NCBI GenBank assembly: GCA_020848905.1
Contig: JADLHG010000004.1
Coordinates: 62,001 to 126,000, forward strand
Reading direction: 5' to 3'
Source: Deltaproteobacteria bacterium
GTDB taxonomy: Bacteria; Myxococcota_A; Polyangia; GCA-2747355; JADLHG01
DNA length: 64,000 bases
The notes below the pieces were generated by a model, which saw nothing but the letters and a program-made list of their open reading frames with translations, searched no databases and was not told where the DNA came from. How positions within the stretch are numbered: position 1 is the first letter of the stretch; every line of letters starts with the position of its first letter. Shown one piece after another: positions 11,817 through 20,797 of this stretch. The position numbers and the translations under genes were made by a program.

Positions 11817-12185
11817 ATGGCGACGATCTTGATCGCTGAAGACGTCCCGGCGGTGGTTCCCCTGGTGGCGGAGAGGCTGACGCGCCTCGGCCATCGCGTG
11901 CTGCTGGCGCGCGACGGCGAGGAGGCCGAGGCGACGATTCGCGCGGAGCGTCCCGACCTGGTGATCCTGGACGTGGTGTTGCCCAAGCGAAACGGCTTTC
12001 AGCTCTGCCGCAGCCTCCGGGCGACTCCCGAGTTCGCGCGGCTGCCGATCATCGTCGTGACGGCGATGGACCGCGAGAGCGATCAGTACTGGGGCCTCAA
12101 GCAGGGGGCCGACGAATACCTGGTTCAGCCCGTCGACCCGGAGGCGCTGCTCGAGAGCGTCGCGGGCTACCTGCCGGGATCGTGA
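11817..12185 (+). CDS. Stand-alone CheY-like receiver protein with Lys-to-Gln change
   Basis: 122 residues, only a receiver domain. It has the acidic pair AED, the phosphoacceptor in LVILDVVLPKRNG and the Thr in VVTA. The conserved Lys that normally precedes Pro near the C-terminus is Gln (EYLVQPVDPE). In CheY this Lys (K109) contacts the phosphoryl group and is needed for the conformational switch, so signalling here may differ from the standard mechanism or rely on phosphorylation-independent binding. It starts 6 bases after the PATAN regulator and lies 40 bases before the cheW-like gene, within the same operon. Confidence 0.85.
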   Translation: MATILIAEDVPAVVPLVAERLTRLGHRVLLARDGEEAEATIRAERPDLVILDVVLPKRNGFQLCRSLRATPEFARLPIIVVTAMDRESDQYWGLKQGADEYLVQPVDPEALLESVAGYLPGS

Positions 12186-12225
12186 CGGCCGACGGGCGCA
12201 CCGGCGGCGAAGGGCAGGAGACGCC

Positions 12226-12645
12226 GTGGATGCCGTGATCTGCGAGATGGACGGAACGCGAATGGCAGTCGATCTCTCCCTGGTCCGGCAGGTGGTGCGT
12301 CTCGGTCCGGTGACGCCCATCCCCGGAGCGCCGGCTGCCGTGGCCGGGGCGTGCCACGTCGGAGGCCGCGTGGTGCCGGTGATCGACGTCGGCGTGCTGC
12401 ACGGTCGGGGGCCCAGCGCCCCCGCGCTCGGCGAGTCCGGTCTGCTCGTCGAGCACGGCGGTCAGCCGGCGATTCTGCTGGCGGGTCGCGTGGAGGCGGT
12501 GGCGCGGCTCCCCGAGGGAGGCGCGGCGGAGGACTCCTCTCGGCCACTGCCGCTCCTCGACGTCGCGCAGCTCTTCGATCGCGTCGGAGCTCAGGTGGCG
12601 GAAGCGAGCCAGAGGTTCCGCGGAGTGACGGGCGCCGATGCCTGA
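12226..12645 (+). CDS. CheW-like coupling protein
   Basis: 139 residues with a CheW fold pattern: [12 protein letters not shown], the turn [25 protein letters not shown] and the later LLVEHGG...[10 protein letters not shown]. CheW couples chemoreceptors to the CheA kinase in cytoplasmic arrays. The start is GTG at 12226, supported by AGGAG at 12216-12220 five bases upstream. Its stop overlaps the start of the MCP gene by 8 bases, so the two are probably translationally coupled. Confidence 0.88.
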   Translation: MDAVICEMDGTRMAVDLSLVRQVVRLGPVTPIPGAPAAVAGACHVGGRVVPVIDVGVLHGRGPSAPALGESGLLVEHGGQPAILLAGRVEAVARLPEGGAAEDSSRPLPLLDVAQLFDRVGAQVAEASQRFRGVTGADA

Positions 12646-14725
12646 CCGCGCAGCAACCGGAGCGGAGGGGAAGCGCGGGCGCAGCCTGATGTTCAAGACT
12701 GCCCTCGGCGTCCTGGCGCTCACCCTGCTCGCCGTGGCGGCGATCGCTGTGACGTGGGCGGTGGCCGAACAGAGCCTGGTCCGTCTCGCCGAGGAGCAGA
12801 AGCAGTCGTTTGCGGAGGTGCAGCGGCGCAACCAGCGCATCGTCGACGGCATCCAGCGCACGAACGATGCGGCGATGGGGCGGGCGCGGCAGGCCTCGGA
12901 GGCCGTGCTCCGCATCAACGTGCAGCGTAGCGCGATGGGGGCGGCTCAGATCGCCGAGGCCTTCCTCCGCGGCGCCACCCCCGACGTCGACCCGGACCGC
13001 ATTCCGGGTTTTGCCACCTCGCTCCGGCGGCAGCGCATCGGTCGCGCCGGGTTCATCTTCCTCTTCGACCACCGCGCGGGTGGCGAAGGGACCATCGCCG
13101 TGCATCCTTCCTCCGACCTGGAGGGCGAGCCGCTCTCTCGCCACTACCCCGCGCTCGCGGCCCATCTGGCGCGCTTGCGCTGGACCGAGTCGGTGGCGCG
13201 GGCGCGCCACCGTGGCGGGTTTCTGGCCGACAACCGACTGGTCGAGATGCTCGTGCCCAGGGAGCGCACCCCGGGACAGCCAACGGTCTTCGTCGCGACG
13301 CCGCTCGCGAACACGCGGTGGACCTTCGTGGCGGCCACCGACCTCGAAGGGACCCACGAGGCCGTGCTCACCGACGTGAACGACGCACTGCGGGAGGTCG
13401 CGCGAGCCGCCGAGGCGGGCCACCGTCAGGTCGGGGCGACGCTGAACCTCCTCCCCGCGCAGCTCGAGCGCAAGGTGCGTGCTTTTCAGCGGAGCCTAGT
13501 CTGGGCCTTCGTGCCGCTCCTGCTCCTGTGTCTCGGCGTGACGTGGGCGACGATCTCGTATTTCCGGACGGCGCTCGTCCAGCCGGTCCGCGAGCTCGGG
13601 GGGCTTGCTGAAACGATCCGCCTCGGGCGCTACGACCAGCGGGCGTCGGTTCGACAGACGGGTGACGAGCTCGACCTGCTGGCCAGGTCGTTCAACGCGA
13701 TGCTCGATCGCATCGTGGGGCTCATCCGCCGCGACGAGGATAAGCAACGCCTCGAGCGAGATGTCATCATGCTCCTCGGGCTCGTCTCGACGGCGGCCAA
13801 GGGGGATCTGACGGTGCGTGGCCGGGTCGGCTCCGCGGAGATGGCCTCGGTGATGGAGGCCATGAACCACATGCTCGAGAGCATCGGCAAGCTCGTGCTG
13901 CAGGTTCGAGGCGGGGGAGCCGCGGTCACGGCGGCTGCGGACCGCATCATCGCGGCCAGCGGTGCGATGACCCGCGGCGCCGCGCAGCAGGCGGCGGTGC
14001 TCGACCGGGTGACGGAGCGCATCAGCGCGCTCGGGCAGCGCTCGCTCGAGATCAACCAGATCGTGGAGCTGATCGACGAAATCGCCGCGCAGACCAACAT
14101 GCTGGCCTTGAACGCCGCGATCGAGGCCTCCCGCGCCGGAGAGCAGGGCAAGGGGTTCGCGGTGGTCGCCGACGAGGTGCGCAAGCTCGCCGAGCGCTCT
14201 TCGAGCGCGACCAAGGACATCGGCGCCTTCATCGACCTGATCCGGGACGCCACGCAGGAGGCGGTGGTCGCGATGGAGGAGATACGCGCGGTCACGCGCG
14301 CCACGGCCGACGGGGCGCTCGACACCACGCGAGCGGCGGACCAGATGGCGGAGGCAGCGCGCCAGCTGGGCGCAGCCATCGCCCGCTTCAAGGTGCAGCG
14401 GGCCGACGTGGCGGCGATCACCAAGCTCCTCGACGAGAAGCGCGAGGAGCTGCACCGGGCGCTCGCGGCCTTGGGAGAGCTCGCGGCGACGCCCGGGGTA
14501 GACGCTCCCCCCGTCCAGGAGGGATTGGTGGCGCTCCTCGGCGAGGTGCAAGAGGCGCTTCGAGCGGTGGGTGGGGGCCCGTCGTTCGAGGCCGTGGAAG
14601 AGCCGGGCGCCGGCGCCGCTCCAGAGTCCGCACTGGTCCGGAGCGCGCGGCCGGGTGACGAGCCCGGGGGGGACCCCGAGAACCGTGACCGCGGGGCGGG
14701 CCCTCCGACCGGTCGACCGGGCTGA
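12638..14725 (+). CDS. Methyl-accepting chemotaxis protein (transmembrane chemoreceptor)
   Basis: 695 residues. Transmembrane helix 1 spans about residues 19-42. A ~240-residue periplasmic sensor follows, containing [16 protein letters not shown] and [13 protein letters not shown], a Cache-like pattern. Helix 2 is at about 290-312, then HAMP ([19 protein letters not shown]...) and probably a second HAMP-like unit. The signalling hairpin carries the classic tip [20 protein letters not shown] followed by [21 protein letters not shown]. The C-terminal ~120 residues are a Pro/Gly/Ala-rich extension. I see no CheR-tethering pentapeptide, consistent with no cheR or cheB in the operon. The next gene encodes the kinase. 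Ligand unknown. Confidence 0.92.
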   Translation: MPDRAATGAEGKRGRSLMFKTALGVLALTLLAVAAIAVTWAVAEQSLVRLAEEQKQSFAEVQRRNQRIVDGIQRTNDAAMGRARQASEAVLRINVQRSAMGAAQIAEAFLRGATPDVDPDRIPGFATSLRRQRIGRAGFIFLFDHRAGGEGTIAVHPSSDLEGEPLSRHYPALAAHLARLRWTESVARARHRGGFLADNRLVEMLVPRERTPGQPTVFVATPLANTRWTFVAATDLEGTHEAVLTDVNDALREVARAAEAGHRQVGATLNLLPAQLERKVRAFQRSLVWAFVPLLLLCLGVTWATISYFRTALVQPVRELGGLAETIRLGRYDQRASVRQTGDELDLLARSFNAMLDRIVGLIRRDEDKQRLERDVIMLLGLVSTAAKGDLTVRGRVGSAEMASVMEAMNHMLESIGKLVLQVRGGGAAVTAAADRIIAASGAMTRGAAQQAAVLDRVTERISALGQRSLEINQIVELIDEIAAQTNMLALNAAIEASRAGEQGKGFAVVADEVRKLAERSSSATKDIGAFIDLIRDATQEAVVAMEEIRAVTRATADGALDTTRAADQMAEAARQLGAAIARFKVQRADVAAITKLLDEKREELHRALAALGELAATPGVDAPPVQEGLVALLGEVQEALRAVGGGPSFEAVEEPGAGAAPESALVRSARPGDEPGGDPENRDRGAGPPTGRPG

Positions 14726-14728
14726 CCC

Positions 14729-17362
14729 GTGATCGACGCGTCGCTGCTCGAGGTGTTCCTCGGCGAGGCGCGGACGCAGCTGCGCCTGCTCCGCTCCCCC
14801 GACCTCTCTCCCGAGGGGCGACGTCGTGCGGTGGAGGCGCTGAGAGACGCCGCGGTGATGTCCGGGCTTCCGGCCCTGGCGACGAGCGCGCGCCGGATCC
14901 TCGAGCTGGGCGTGGCCAGCGCGGGCTCGGAGGCGGAGCTAGCTCGCCTGCGCGACGCCATCGAGGCGCTCGCCGCGCCGTACGAGGCTGAGGCAACGGA
15001 AGGGGCGGAGAACGACGCGTTCGAGGAGGACTGGGACCCAGAGACGGCCGCACTGCTGCGCCGACTTTTCGCAGCCGAGGCGCACGAGCACCTGGAGGTG
15101 ATGACCGCGAGTCTCCTGCAGGCTCTGCGCACTCCGGACAGCCTGCAAGAGGTGCTGCGGCGCGCGCACACGCTCAAGGGATCGGCGGGAACCGTGGGCC
15201 TCCGCCACGTGGAGCACGCCGTCCACCTGCTGGAGGAGCGCTGCATCGCGCTCCGCGACGGGCGGCTGCCGGTGGACGACGCGGCGATCGACGCGCTCCT
15301 CGGCGCCACGGACCTGATTCGAGGGATGGTCGAGGGGACCGACGCCTCGGCGGAGGCGACGACTCCCCCCGAGGTGGCGCTGGGGCGGCTGCGGCAGGGG
15401 CTCGGCGCCGCGGAGAGCGCCTCCGCGGCGGACACGGACCCGGAGCACGAGGAGGAGCAGGAGCCGACCGGCCGGCAGGCGCGCGAGGTGGGGGTCGTGT
15501 CGCTTCGCGACGCGGGGAAGGTTGCCACGGGGCGCGAACGGCGGGTGGGAAACGATCGGCGGCGGGGCGAAGACCATCTGATCCGGGTGGACGTCTCTCA
15601 CATCGACGAGCTGATGAACTCCGTCGGGCAGCTCGTCATCGACCGGACGCGCGTGGAGCGTCGCCTGGAGGTGCTCAAGGCCCTGGCGCGCGACCTGCTT
15701 GCGAGTCGGCAGACCCTCCACGGGGGTGTGGGGTTGCTGCGCCCGCTCCTCGAACACCCCGCGCTTGCGACCCTCTCCGAGGTCGAAGGGGAGCTATCCG
15801 ACGTGGTCGCGAATCTCGAGCAGGCGACCGCGTCTCTGCTCGAGGACTCCGAGGCGCTCCGCCGGACGACGCGCGACCTCCAGGCGCATCTCACGAAGGT
15901 GCGCATGATGCCCATTCGGTGGCTCTTCGCGCGGCTCCAGCGTCCGTCGCGGGAGATGGCGCGCGCGCAGGGCAAGACAGTCGTGCTGCTGACCAAGGGG
16001 GAGACGACCGAGATGGATCGGTCGATCGTGGAGCAGATCACCGACCCGCTGATCCACCTGGTGCGGAACGCGGTGGCGCACGGGATCGAGTCACCCGAGG
16101 TACGGCGCGCGGCCGGGAAGCCCGAAGCCGGCGTGGTCGAGATCACGGCGCGGCATCAGGGGGACTTCCTGTTGCTCGACGTCGCCGACGACGGGGCGGG
16201 GATCGACCTGGGACGCCTGCGAAGCGCCGTCACGGCGTTCTCGGGCGACGTGGGCGCGGGATCCCCGCTCTCCGACGAGGAGCTCCTGGAGTGGATCTTC
16301 GCGAGTGGTGTCTCGACGAGGGCGAAGGCCGATCGGCACGCGGGACGCGGCATCGGCCTCGACGTCGTGCGCCAGAACGTCCTGGCCCTGGGAGGGACGA
16401 TCGGAGTGCGCACGCGCGACGGGGGCGGGACCTGCTTCACGCTCCGCGTGCCGATGACCACGGCGATCACGCAGGCCATGCTCTTCAAGGAGGGGGAGCA
16501 GGTCTACGCCATCCCCATCGCCCACGTTCTCGAGAGCGTCGCCGCGGCGCCTCCACAGCTCAGGTCGGTTGCGGGGCGCGGGCTGGAGCTGGAGCACCGG
16601 GGGGAGCGCCTGCCGGTCGTCGTGTTGTCGCAGGTCCTCGGTACCTCTCCGCTGACGCCAGGGGGCGGGGACGCCTCGAACCCTTCGGGGGAGCGGACGG
16701 CGATCCTGGTACTCGGACTGGGCGAGTTCCGCTTCGGGGTGGCCGTCCGCCGCGTCATCGGGCCGCGGGAGATCGTGATCAAGGGCCTCGGACCCTTGCT
16801 GGCCCCGCTGCCCCTCTTCTCGGGGGGCACAGTCAGCGGGTCGGGCAAGGTGCAGCTCGTTCTCGACGTGATGACCCTGGCTCAGCTCGCCCGCCGGCCC
16901 GCGCCGGGGGCGGGAGCGGGGGCGGGGAGCCTGGCGACGGAGGTCGACCGGGCGCGGCTCTCGCCGCCGCGGCTGCTCGTGGCGGACGACTCCCGCACGG
17001 TGCGCGAGGCGGTGGCTCAACTTCTGCGCGACGCGGGCTACGTGGTGGACCTCGCGAGCGACGGCTGGGAGGCCTGGGAGCAGCTTCAGCGCCGGCCCTA
17101 CGACCTGCTGATGACGGACCTCGAGATGCCCCGGCTCGACGGCGCCGAGTTGATCGCGAAGTGCCGCAAGGACGCGACGCTGCGGGGGCTGCCGATCCTG
17201 GTGCTCAGCTCGCGGCAGGCGGAGGGGAGTCGTCGCCTGGTCGGGGACGGAGGAGCGGATGGGCTTCTGGCCAAGCCAGTGAACCGACGCGTGGTCCTGC
17301 ACGGCGTGCGAGGCGTCATGCGTTCGGTGGCTGCGGCCCGGCGCGGGGGGGCGTCGGTCTGA
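14729..17362 (+). CDS. CheA-type hybrid histidine kinase with C-terminal receiver
   Basis: 877 residues from a GTG start. Residues 1-86 look like a degenerate Hpt domain without the phospho-His. Residues 105-205 form an intact Hpt with RRAHTLKGSAG (His147). The CheA dimerisation region and ATPase (about 285-575) have the N box LIHLVRNAVAHG (Asn447), DDGAGI and GRGIGLDVV. A CheW-like domain (575-720) precedes a receiver domain (747-870) with ADDS, LMTDLEMP (Asp797), LSS and AKP. The arrangement recalls FrzE of Myxococcus and ChpA of Pseudomonas. It is the last gene of the operon, ending 21 bases from a convergent gene. It would phosphorylate its own receiver and probably the receivers at 10.4 and 11.8 kb. 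Confidence 0.92.
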   Translation: MIDASLLEVFLGEARTQLRLLRSPDLSPEGRRRAVEALRDAAVMSGLPALATSARRILELGVASAGSEAELARLRDAIEALAAPYEAEATEGAENDAFEEDWDPETAALLRRLFAAEAHEHLEVMTASLLQALRTPDSLQEVLRRAHTLKGSAGTVGLRHVEHAVHLLEERCIALRDGRLPVDDAAIDALLGATDLIRGMVEGTDASAEATTPPEVALGRLRQGLGAAESASAADTDPEHEEEQEPTGRQAREVGVVSLRDAGKVATGRERRVGNDRRRGEDHLIRVDVSHIDELMNSVGQLVIDRTRVERRLEVLKALARDLLASRQTLHGGVGLLRPLLEHPALATLSEVEGELSDVVANLEQATASLLEDSEALRRTTRDLQAHLTKVRMMPIRWLFARLQRPSREMARAQGKTVVLLTKGETTEMDRSIVEQITDPLIHLVRNAVAHGIESPEVRRAAGKPEAGVVEITARHQGDFLLLDVADDGAGIDLGRLRSAVTAFSGDVGAGSPLSDEELLEWIFASGVSTRAKADRHAGRGIGLDVVRQNVLALGGTIGVRTRDGGGTCFTLRVPMTTAITQAMLFKEGEQVYAIPIAHVLESVAAAPPQLRSVAGRGLELEHRGERLPVVVLSQVLGTSPLTPGGGDASNPSGERTAILVLGLGEFRFGVAVRRVIGPREIVIKGLGPLLAPLPLFSGGTVSGSGKVQLVLDVMTLAQLARRPAPGAGAGAGSLATEVDRARLSPPRLLVADDSRTVREAVAQLLRDAGYVVDLASDGWEAWEQLQRRPYDLLMTDLEMPRLDGAELIAKCRKDATLRGLPILVLSSRQAEGSRRLVGDGGADGLLAKPVNRRVVLHGVRGVMRSVAAARRGGASV

Positions 17363-17383
17363 GAGCCGGTTCTCGGCCCTGAC

Positions 17384-18532
17384 TCACGGTACGCGAAAAC
17401 TGTCGCGCGTGCGTTCGAGCTGCGGTGCGAGCGCCGGACACTGGCGCCGGTGGCAGTTCACCATGAGGACGTAGGCGAAGTCGTGCCGAGGCACCGCGAT
17501 GGCCCACTGGTCGATCGGGTGGGAAGGCCCCTGCATCCCCGTGAACCGAAGCTGCACGGCGGGGACCCCGTGGAGGAGCAGGGGCAGCGTCCGTTGGTGC
17601 GTGAACCCCTCGTCCACCATGCGGCGCCGCAGGTGCTCGACGTAGCGGTCGGCGCGCACGAAGGGCGGGATGGGCTCGGCGCCCACGAGGAGGCTCGCCC
17701 CCTGGGCATGGCGCGCGGCGAAAAGGATCCCCGGACGATGTTCCTCGGCCGACCAGCCCTCGCCGGCGGCGATGAGCGAGAGCTCGAGGCGTGGGACCTG
17801 GACGCGAACGCCGTGGCGCGAGGGCGTGACGCGCACGTCCTGCGGCGTGAGCCCCTCGAACGGATAGCTCGGCATGCGTCGCTCCACCACGTACCCGCAG
17901 CCCACGGTTACCCCCAGGAAGGCGACGAGGGCCACGATCTGGGCGGCAGGGACCCCGGGGCGCGGCGGGGGTGGCAGCGTATCCCCGAGGCGCCGGGCCT
18001 CACGGAGGCGGAGCTGGTGGTAGAGGCCGGCCGCCAGGGCGAGCTGCGCGCCGACGTAGATGAGGTCGAGGAGGCGATGGTGCCCGCGCGACGCGAGCAC
18101 GACGATGAGACCGCTGATGCCTATCCCAGGTGCAGCGCGTAGCCAGAGACGGGCCACCACATAGCCCGCTCCGGGAAGGAGCAGGTGGCAGAGCAGCGCG
18201 AGCCGGCGTCCGGGGCCCTCCCCCCCCGGCTCGTCGCTGGCTCGAAACGACAGGTCGATGGCCGCGTAGCCGTGCAAGCAGAGCAGGCCGCGCAGGAGCA
18301 CGCCGAAGAGAAACGACCCTTGCGGTGATTCGAAGGGCTGGAGCCCCGAGGCCAGATGCCACGCCGCCGCCGCGCCTCCCACGAGCTCCCCGAGGAGCAG
18401 CGCGCACCCGAGCCGGCGGGCGCCCATCAGCAGGTGGCCGGCTCCCGGGAGGAGCGCCCCGAGCAAGGTGGCTACAACCACTCGGCGCGCGTCGGGATGG
18501 GGGGCGGTGCGCCTTCGAGCTGCACCCGCCAT
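17384..18532 (-). CDS. Multi-pass membrane protein of unknown function
   Basis: 382 residues. The N-terminal ~220 residues contain about six hydrophobic segments (for example VVVATLLGALLPGAGHLLMG and LVAFLGVTVGCGYVVE) with Gly-rich turns. The C-terminal ~150 residues are soluble and beta-rich, starting after ERRMPSYPFEGLTP, with Cys pairs near the end (VNCHRRQCPAL). I do not recognise the family. The gene starts 7 bases after the stop of def on the same strand and is probably co-transcribed with it. There is no clear Shine-Dalgarno, so expression may depend on coupling to def. Confidence 0.7.
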   Translation of the reverse strand: MAGAARRRTAPHPDARRVVVATLLGALLPGAGHLLMGARRLGCALLLGELVGGAAAAWHLASGLQPFESPQGSFLFGVLLRGLLCLHGYAAIDLSFRASDEPGGEGPGRRLALLCHLLLPGAGYVVARLWLRAAPGIGISGLIVVLASRGHHRLLDLIYVGAQLALAAGLYHQLRLREARRLGDTLPPPPRPGVPAAQIVALVAFLGVTVGCGYVVERRMPSYPFEGLTPQDVRVTPSRHGVRVQVPRLELSLIAAGEGWSAEEHRPGILFAARHAQGASLLVGAEPIPPFVRADRYVEHLRRRMVDEGFTHQRTLPLLLHGVPAVQLRFTGMQGPSHPIDQWAIAVPRHDFAYVLMVNCHRRQCPALAPQLERTRDSFRVP

Positions 18533-18539
18533 CGGTGCG

Positions 18540-19064
18540 CTAGTCGCTGGATCGAGCGGCCGCTTCGCGCTCGAGCTTGCGGCGGATCAGCTGGCGCTTG
18601 AGTCGGCCGACGTAGTCCGCGAGGAGGCGACCATTGAGGTGGTCGTTCTCGTGCTGCATGGCGCGCGCGAAGAGCCCCTCGCCCGCCACCTCGAAGAGCT
18701 CCCCTCGGAGGTTTCGTGCACGGGTGAGCACCCGGTAGGACCGTTCGACCGGGACGTAGACTCCGGGGAAGGAGAGGCACCCCTCGTCGGCGAGCTCTTT
18801 CTCGGCGCTGAGCTCCACGATCTCCGGGTCGATGAAGACCATCGGCGCGGCCTGGGGTCCCAGCCCGGCCACGGAGCTCTCCACGATGAAGAGCCGGATC
18901 GGCTCACCCACCTGGATCGCAGCCAGTCCGGCCCCGCTCGCGCTGTACATGGTTTCCGTCATGTCCCGGACCAGCGCCTCGAGTCCGTCGAGACGCTCGC
19001 CGACCGTGCGGCACTGGCTCTGCAGGCGAGGGTCCGGGTATCTCAAGATGGGGCGGATGGCCAT
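18540..19064 (-). CDS. def: Peptide deformylase
   Basis: Removes the formyl group from the N-terminal Met of nascent proteins, using a metal ion. The three signature motifs are all present: GAGLAAIQ, EGCLS and QHENDH, so the metal ligands (Cys and two His) and catalytic Glu are intact. 174 residues from the ATG at 19064 (MAIRPILRYPDPRL), a normal length. AAGGA seven bases upstream supports this start over longer in-frame starts reaching 19307, which would add a poorly conserved Arg/Ala-rich leader. It is the first gene of a two-gene unit with the membrane protein at 17384 and is divergent from ribA. Confidence 0.95.
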   Translation of the reverse strand: MAIRPILRYPDPRLQSQCRTVGERLDGLEALVRDMTETMYSASGAGLAAIQVGEPIRLFIVESSVAGLGPQAAPMVFIDPEIVELSAEKELADEGCLSFPGVYVPVERSYRVLTRARNLRGELFEVAGEGLFARAMQHENDHLNGRLLADYVGRLKRQLIRRKLEREAAARSSD

Positions 19065-19178
19065 GAATACATCCTTACCAAGCGGGGCTGCACCCGATGA
19101 CGCGTTGCTTCGGGCGGCGCCGCCGGCGGGTCGTTCGGACCTCAAATTGGCCCGGCCGGCCTGCGCGCGGCGCTCGTA

Positions 19179-19208
19179 AGTATTCATTGGCTTTTGCGGT
19201 GCTGTCAA
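19179..19208 (-). promoter_or_regulatory. Probable sigma-70 promoter of def
   Basis: On the minus strand TTGACA (19208-19203) is a perfect -35, followed after 18 bases by AATACT (19184-19179). The transcript would begin near 19172 and carry a leader of about 108 bases before the def ATG. Confidence 0.5.
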
Positions 19209-19257
19209 ATCGCGCCCCCGCAGCCGAACGCGCCCGAGCGTCTTTCTCGGCGGCTGA

Positions 19258-19285
19258 TTGACAACCGGCCGACTCCGCTTATATT
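19258..19285 (+). promoter_or_regulatory. Probable sigma-70 promoter of ribA
   Basis: TTGACA (19258-19263) is a perfect -35, followed by a 16-base spacer and TATATT (19280-19285). It is one of the best promoter matches in the window. The leader to the ribA start would be about 90 bases. Confidence 0.6.
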
Positions 19286-19385
19286 TTGAGTTGACCCGAC
19301 GCGACATGCACAGCCGACGCGTGTTGTGCCTTGACGAAAATCAAGTGTCGGGGAATGCTTCGGCCGTACGGCGAGGATGCAACCG

Positions 19386-20009
19386 ATGCGCGTGACAGCC
19401 CAGCTTGCCCAGCTTTCCAACCGGTTCGCCTTGTCCCGTGGAGGGGAAGCCAGTGTCCGGACGGAGTTCGGCACCTTCACGATGGCCGCCTACAGGGACG
19501 CGGAGGGGCTCGAGCATCTGGCGGTCATGAAAGGGGACGTCCGAGGGACGGGCGTGCTCTGCCGCGTGCACTCGGAGTGCCTGACGGGTGAAGTGTTCCA
19601 TTCGCGTCGCTGCGAGTGCGGGCCGCAGCTCCACCTCGCGCTCCGGCGGATCGAGGAGGTCGGGCGCGGCGTCGTGATCTACCTGCGTCAGGAGGGCCGG
19701 GGCATCGGCCTACTGAACAAGCTGCGGGCCTACGCTCTGCAGGACAAGGGGGCCGATACGCTGGAGGCGAACGTGGCGCTCGGCTTCGCCCCGGACCTGC
19801 GGCGCTACGACGTGGCCGCCGCCATCCTGCGAGACCTCGGGACCCAGTCGGTGGTGCTCATGAGCAACAACCCCGACAAGGTGCTCGGACTGCAGGAGGC
19901 GGGGATCGTCGTGGAGCGCCGGGAGCCGCACCAGATCGGCGTCCACGAGGACAACGAGCGCTACATGGAAACCAAGCGCCTCCGGATGGGGCATCTCCTC
20001 GGCGACTGA
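19386..20009 (+). CDS. ribA: GTP cyclohydrolase II
   Basis: Catalyses the first committed step of riboflavin synthesis, converting GTP to the diaminopyrimidine phosphate with release of formate and pyrophosphate. Family motifs are present: RVHSECLTG, the zinc-binding HSRRCECG, LRQEGRGIGL, and the C-terminal RREPHQIGVHEDN with YMETKRLRMGHLL. About 207 residues, typical of the stand-alone enzyme and not fused to RibB. I prefer the ATG at 19386 because GAGG lies 9 bases upstream, while the ATG at 19377 directly abuts it. No other rib genes are nearby. Confidence 0.93.
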   Translation: MRVTAQLAQLSNRFALSRGGEASVRTEFGTFTMAAYRDAEGLEHLAVMKGDVRGTGVLCRVHSECLTGEVFHSRRCECGPQLHLALRRIEEVGRGVVIYLRQEGRGIGLLNKLRAYALQDKGADTLEANVALGFAPDLRRYDVAAAILRDLGTQSVVLMSNNPDKVLGLQEAGIVVERREPHQIGVHEDNERYMETKRLRMGHLLGD

Positions 20010-20054
20010 CCGACCGTCCCGGGCGCGTCCTTTGCGCCGGCCCCCCTGCAGCCC

Positions 20055-20636
20055 CTACGACCGCAGCCCGAGCCGGGCCAGAAACTGCGACTGCAGCTCG
20101 GGCCGCGCCGCGTAGTCCCCGACGAAGGCCGTGGTCACCACCCGGCTTCCCTCGTGCCGATCCGAGGGGAGGGCCAGGCAGAGCTGCTCCGCCTCGAGGA
20201 CGCAGGCCGCGCCGCGGCACGGCAGGAGGTCCACGAGCGCCTGCGCCACCTGCTGCGTGGCCCGCTCCTGCAGAGTGAGCCTCTGGGTGAAGCACGCCAC
20301 GAGCTGAGCGATGCGCCCGAAGCCGAGGAGTCTTCCCGCCGGGAGGTACGCGACGTGGGCCCGCCCCCGGAAGGGCACCAGGTGGTGGGGGCAGAGGGAG
20401 TGAAAGGAGAGATCCCGGAGCAACACCTCCGCGGGATCGGCCTCCCCGACCACCGCGTCCCCGAGGATCTGCGCCGGGTCCATCGCGTAGCCCGAGAGGA
20501 ACTCGTCCAGCCAGAGCCGCGCCACGCGTTCGGGGCTCCCGCGGAGGTCTTCGCTCGTAGGGTCCAGCCCGGCGGCGCCTAGCAGCGTGCGGATGGCGGC
20601 GGCCATCGCGGTGGGGTCGGGGGGAGCGGTCGGCAT
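20055..20636 (-). CDS. folE: GTP cyclohydrolase I
   Basis: Forms dihydroneopterin triphosphate from GTP, the first step to folate and pterins. The SPERVARLW region, the core LSFHSLCPHHLVPFRG (zinc Cys and the catalytic His region), GRLLGFGRIAQLV and the terminal zinc Cys in LEAEQLCLAL match the family. 193 residues, slightly short. The segment after that Cys (PSDRHEGSRVVTTAFVGDY) departs from the usual RGV...S.T.T form but keeps the GSRVVTTAF core. Convergent with ribA, so both GTP cyclohydrolases sit side by side but on opposite strands. Confidence 0.93.
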   Translation of the reverse strand: MPTAPPDPTAMAAAIRTLLGAAGLDPTSEDLRGSPERVARLWLDEFLSGYAMDPAQILGDAVVGEADPAEVLLRDLSFHSLCPHHLVPFRGRAHVAYLPAGRLLGFGRIAQLVACFTQRLTLQERATQQVAQALVDLLPCRGAACVLEAEQLCLALPSDRHEGSRVVTTAFVGDYAARPELQSQFLARLGLRS

Positions 20637-20797
20637 GGCTCTCGTCCTCTTGAACGCGGCGCGGCGTCTTTTTCGGCCGCCGGGGGCGTGCCGTCTAGCA
20701 GAGTATGCGACAATCGGCTATATGAGTCAGGCGCTCGCTGCGACGACCCGGTAGGGGCTGCGCGGGGCGGGCCGAGACGCCGCAGCTCGAGGTACGC

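Larger units (their letters stand above)
19065..19385. other. Divergent regulatory region between def and ribA
   Basis: About 320 bases with no convincing gene. It is less GC-rich than its surroundings and holds outward-facing promoter elements for both genes (listed separately), plus a small hairpin CTTGA-cgaaaa-TCAAG at 19330-19345 in the ribA leader. I looked for an FMN riboswitch and did not find its conserved core. Confidence 0.5.

Noticed and set aside
10200-12320. 706-codon open frame on the minus strand
   Set aside because: Antisense to two receiver-domain genes with intact phosphorylation motifs; rich in His/Arg/Leu and without domains.
19292-19385. Possible FMN riboswitch in the ribA leader
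   Set aside because: The leader is under 100 bases and I could not find the conserved FMN aptamer blocks. Only a 5-bp hairpin is visible.
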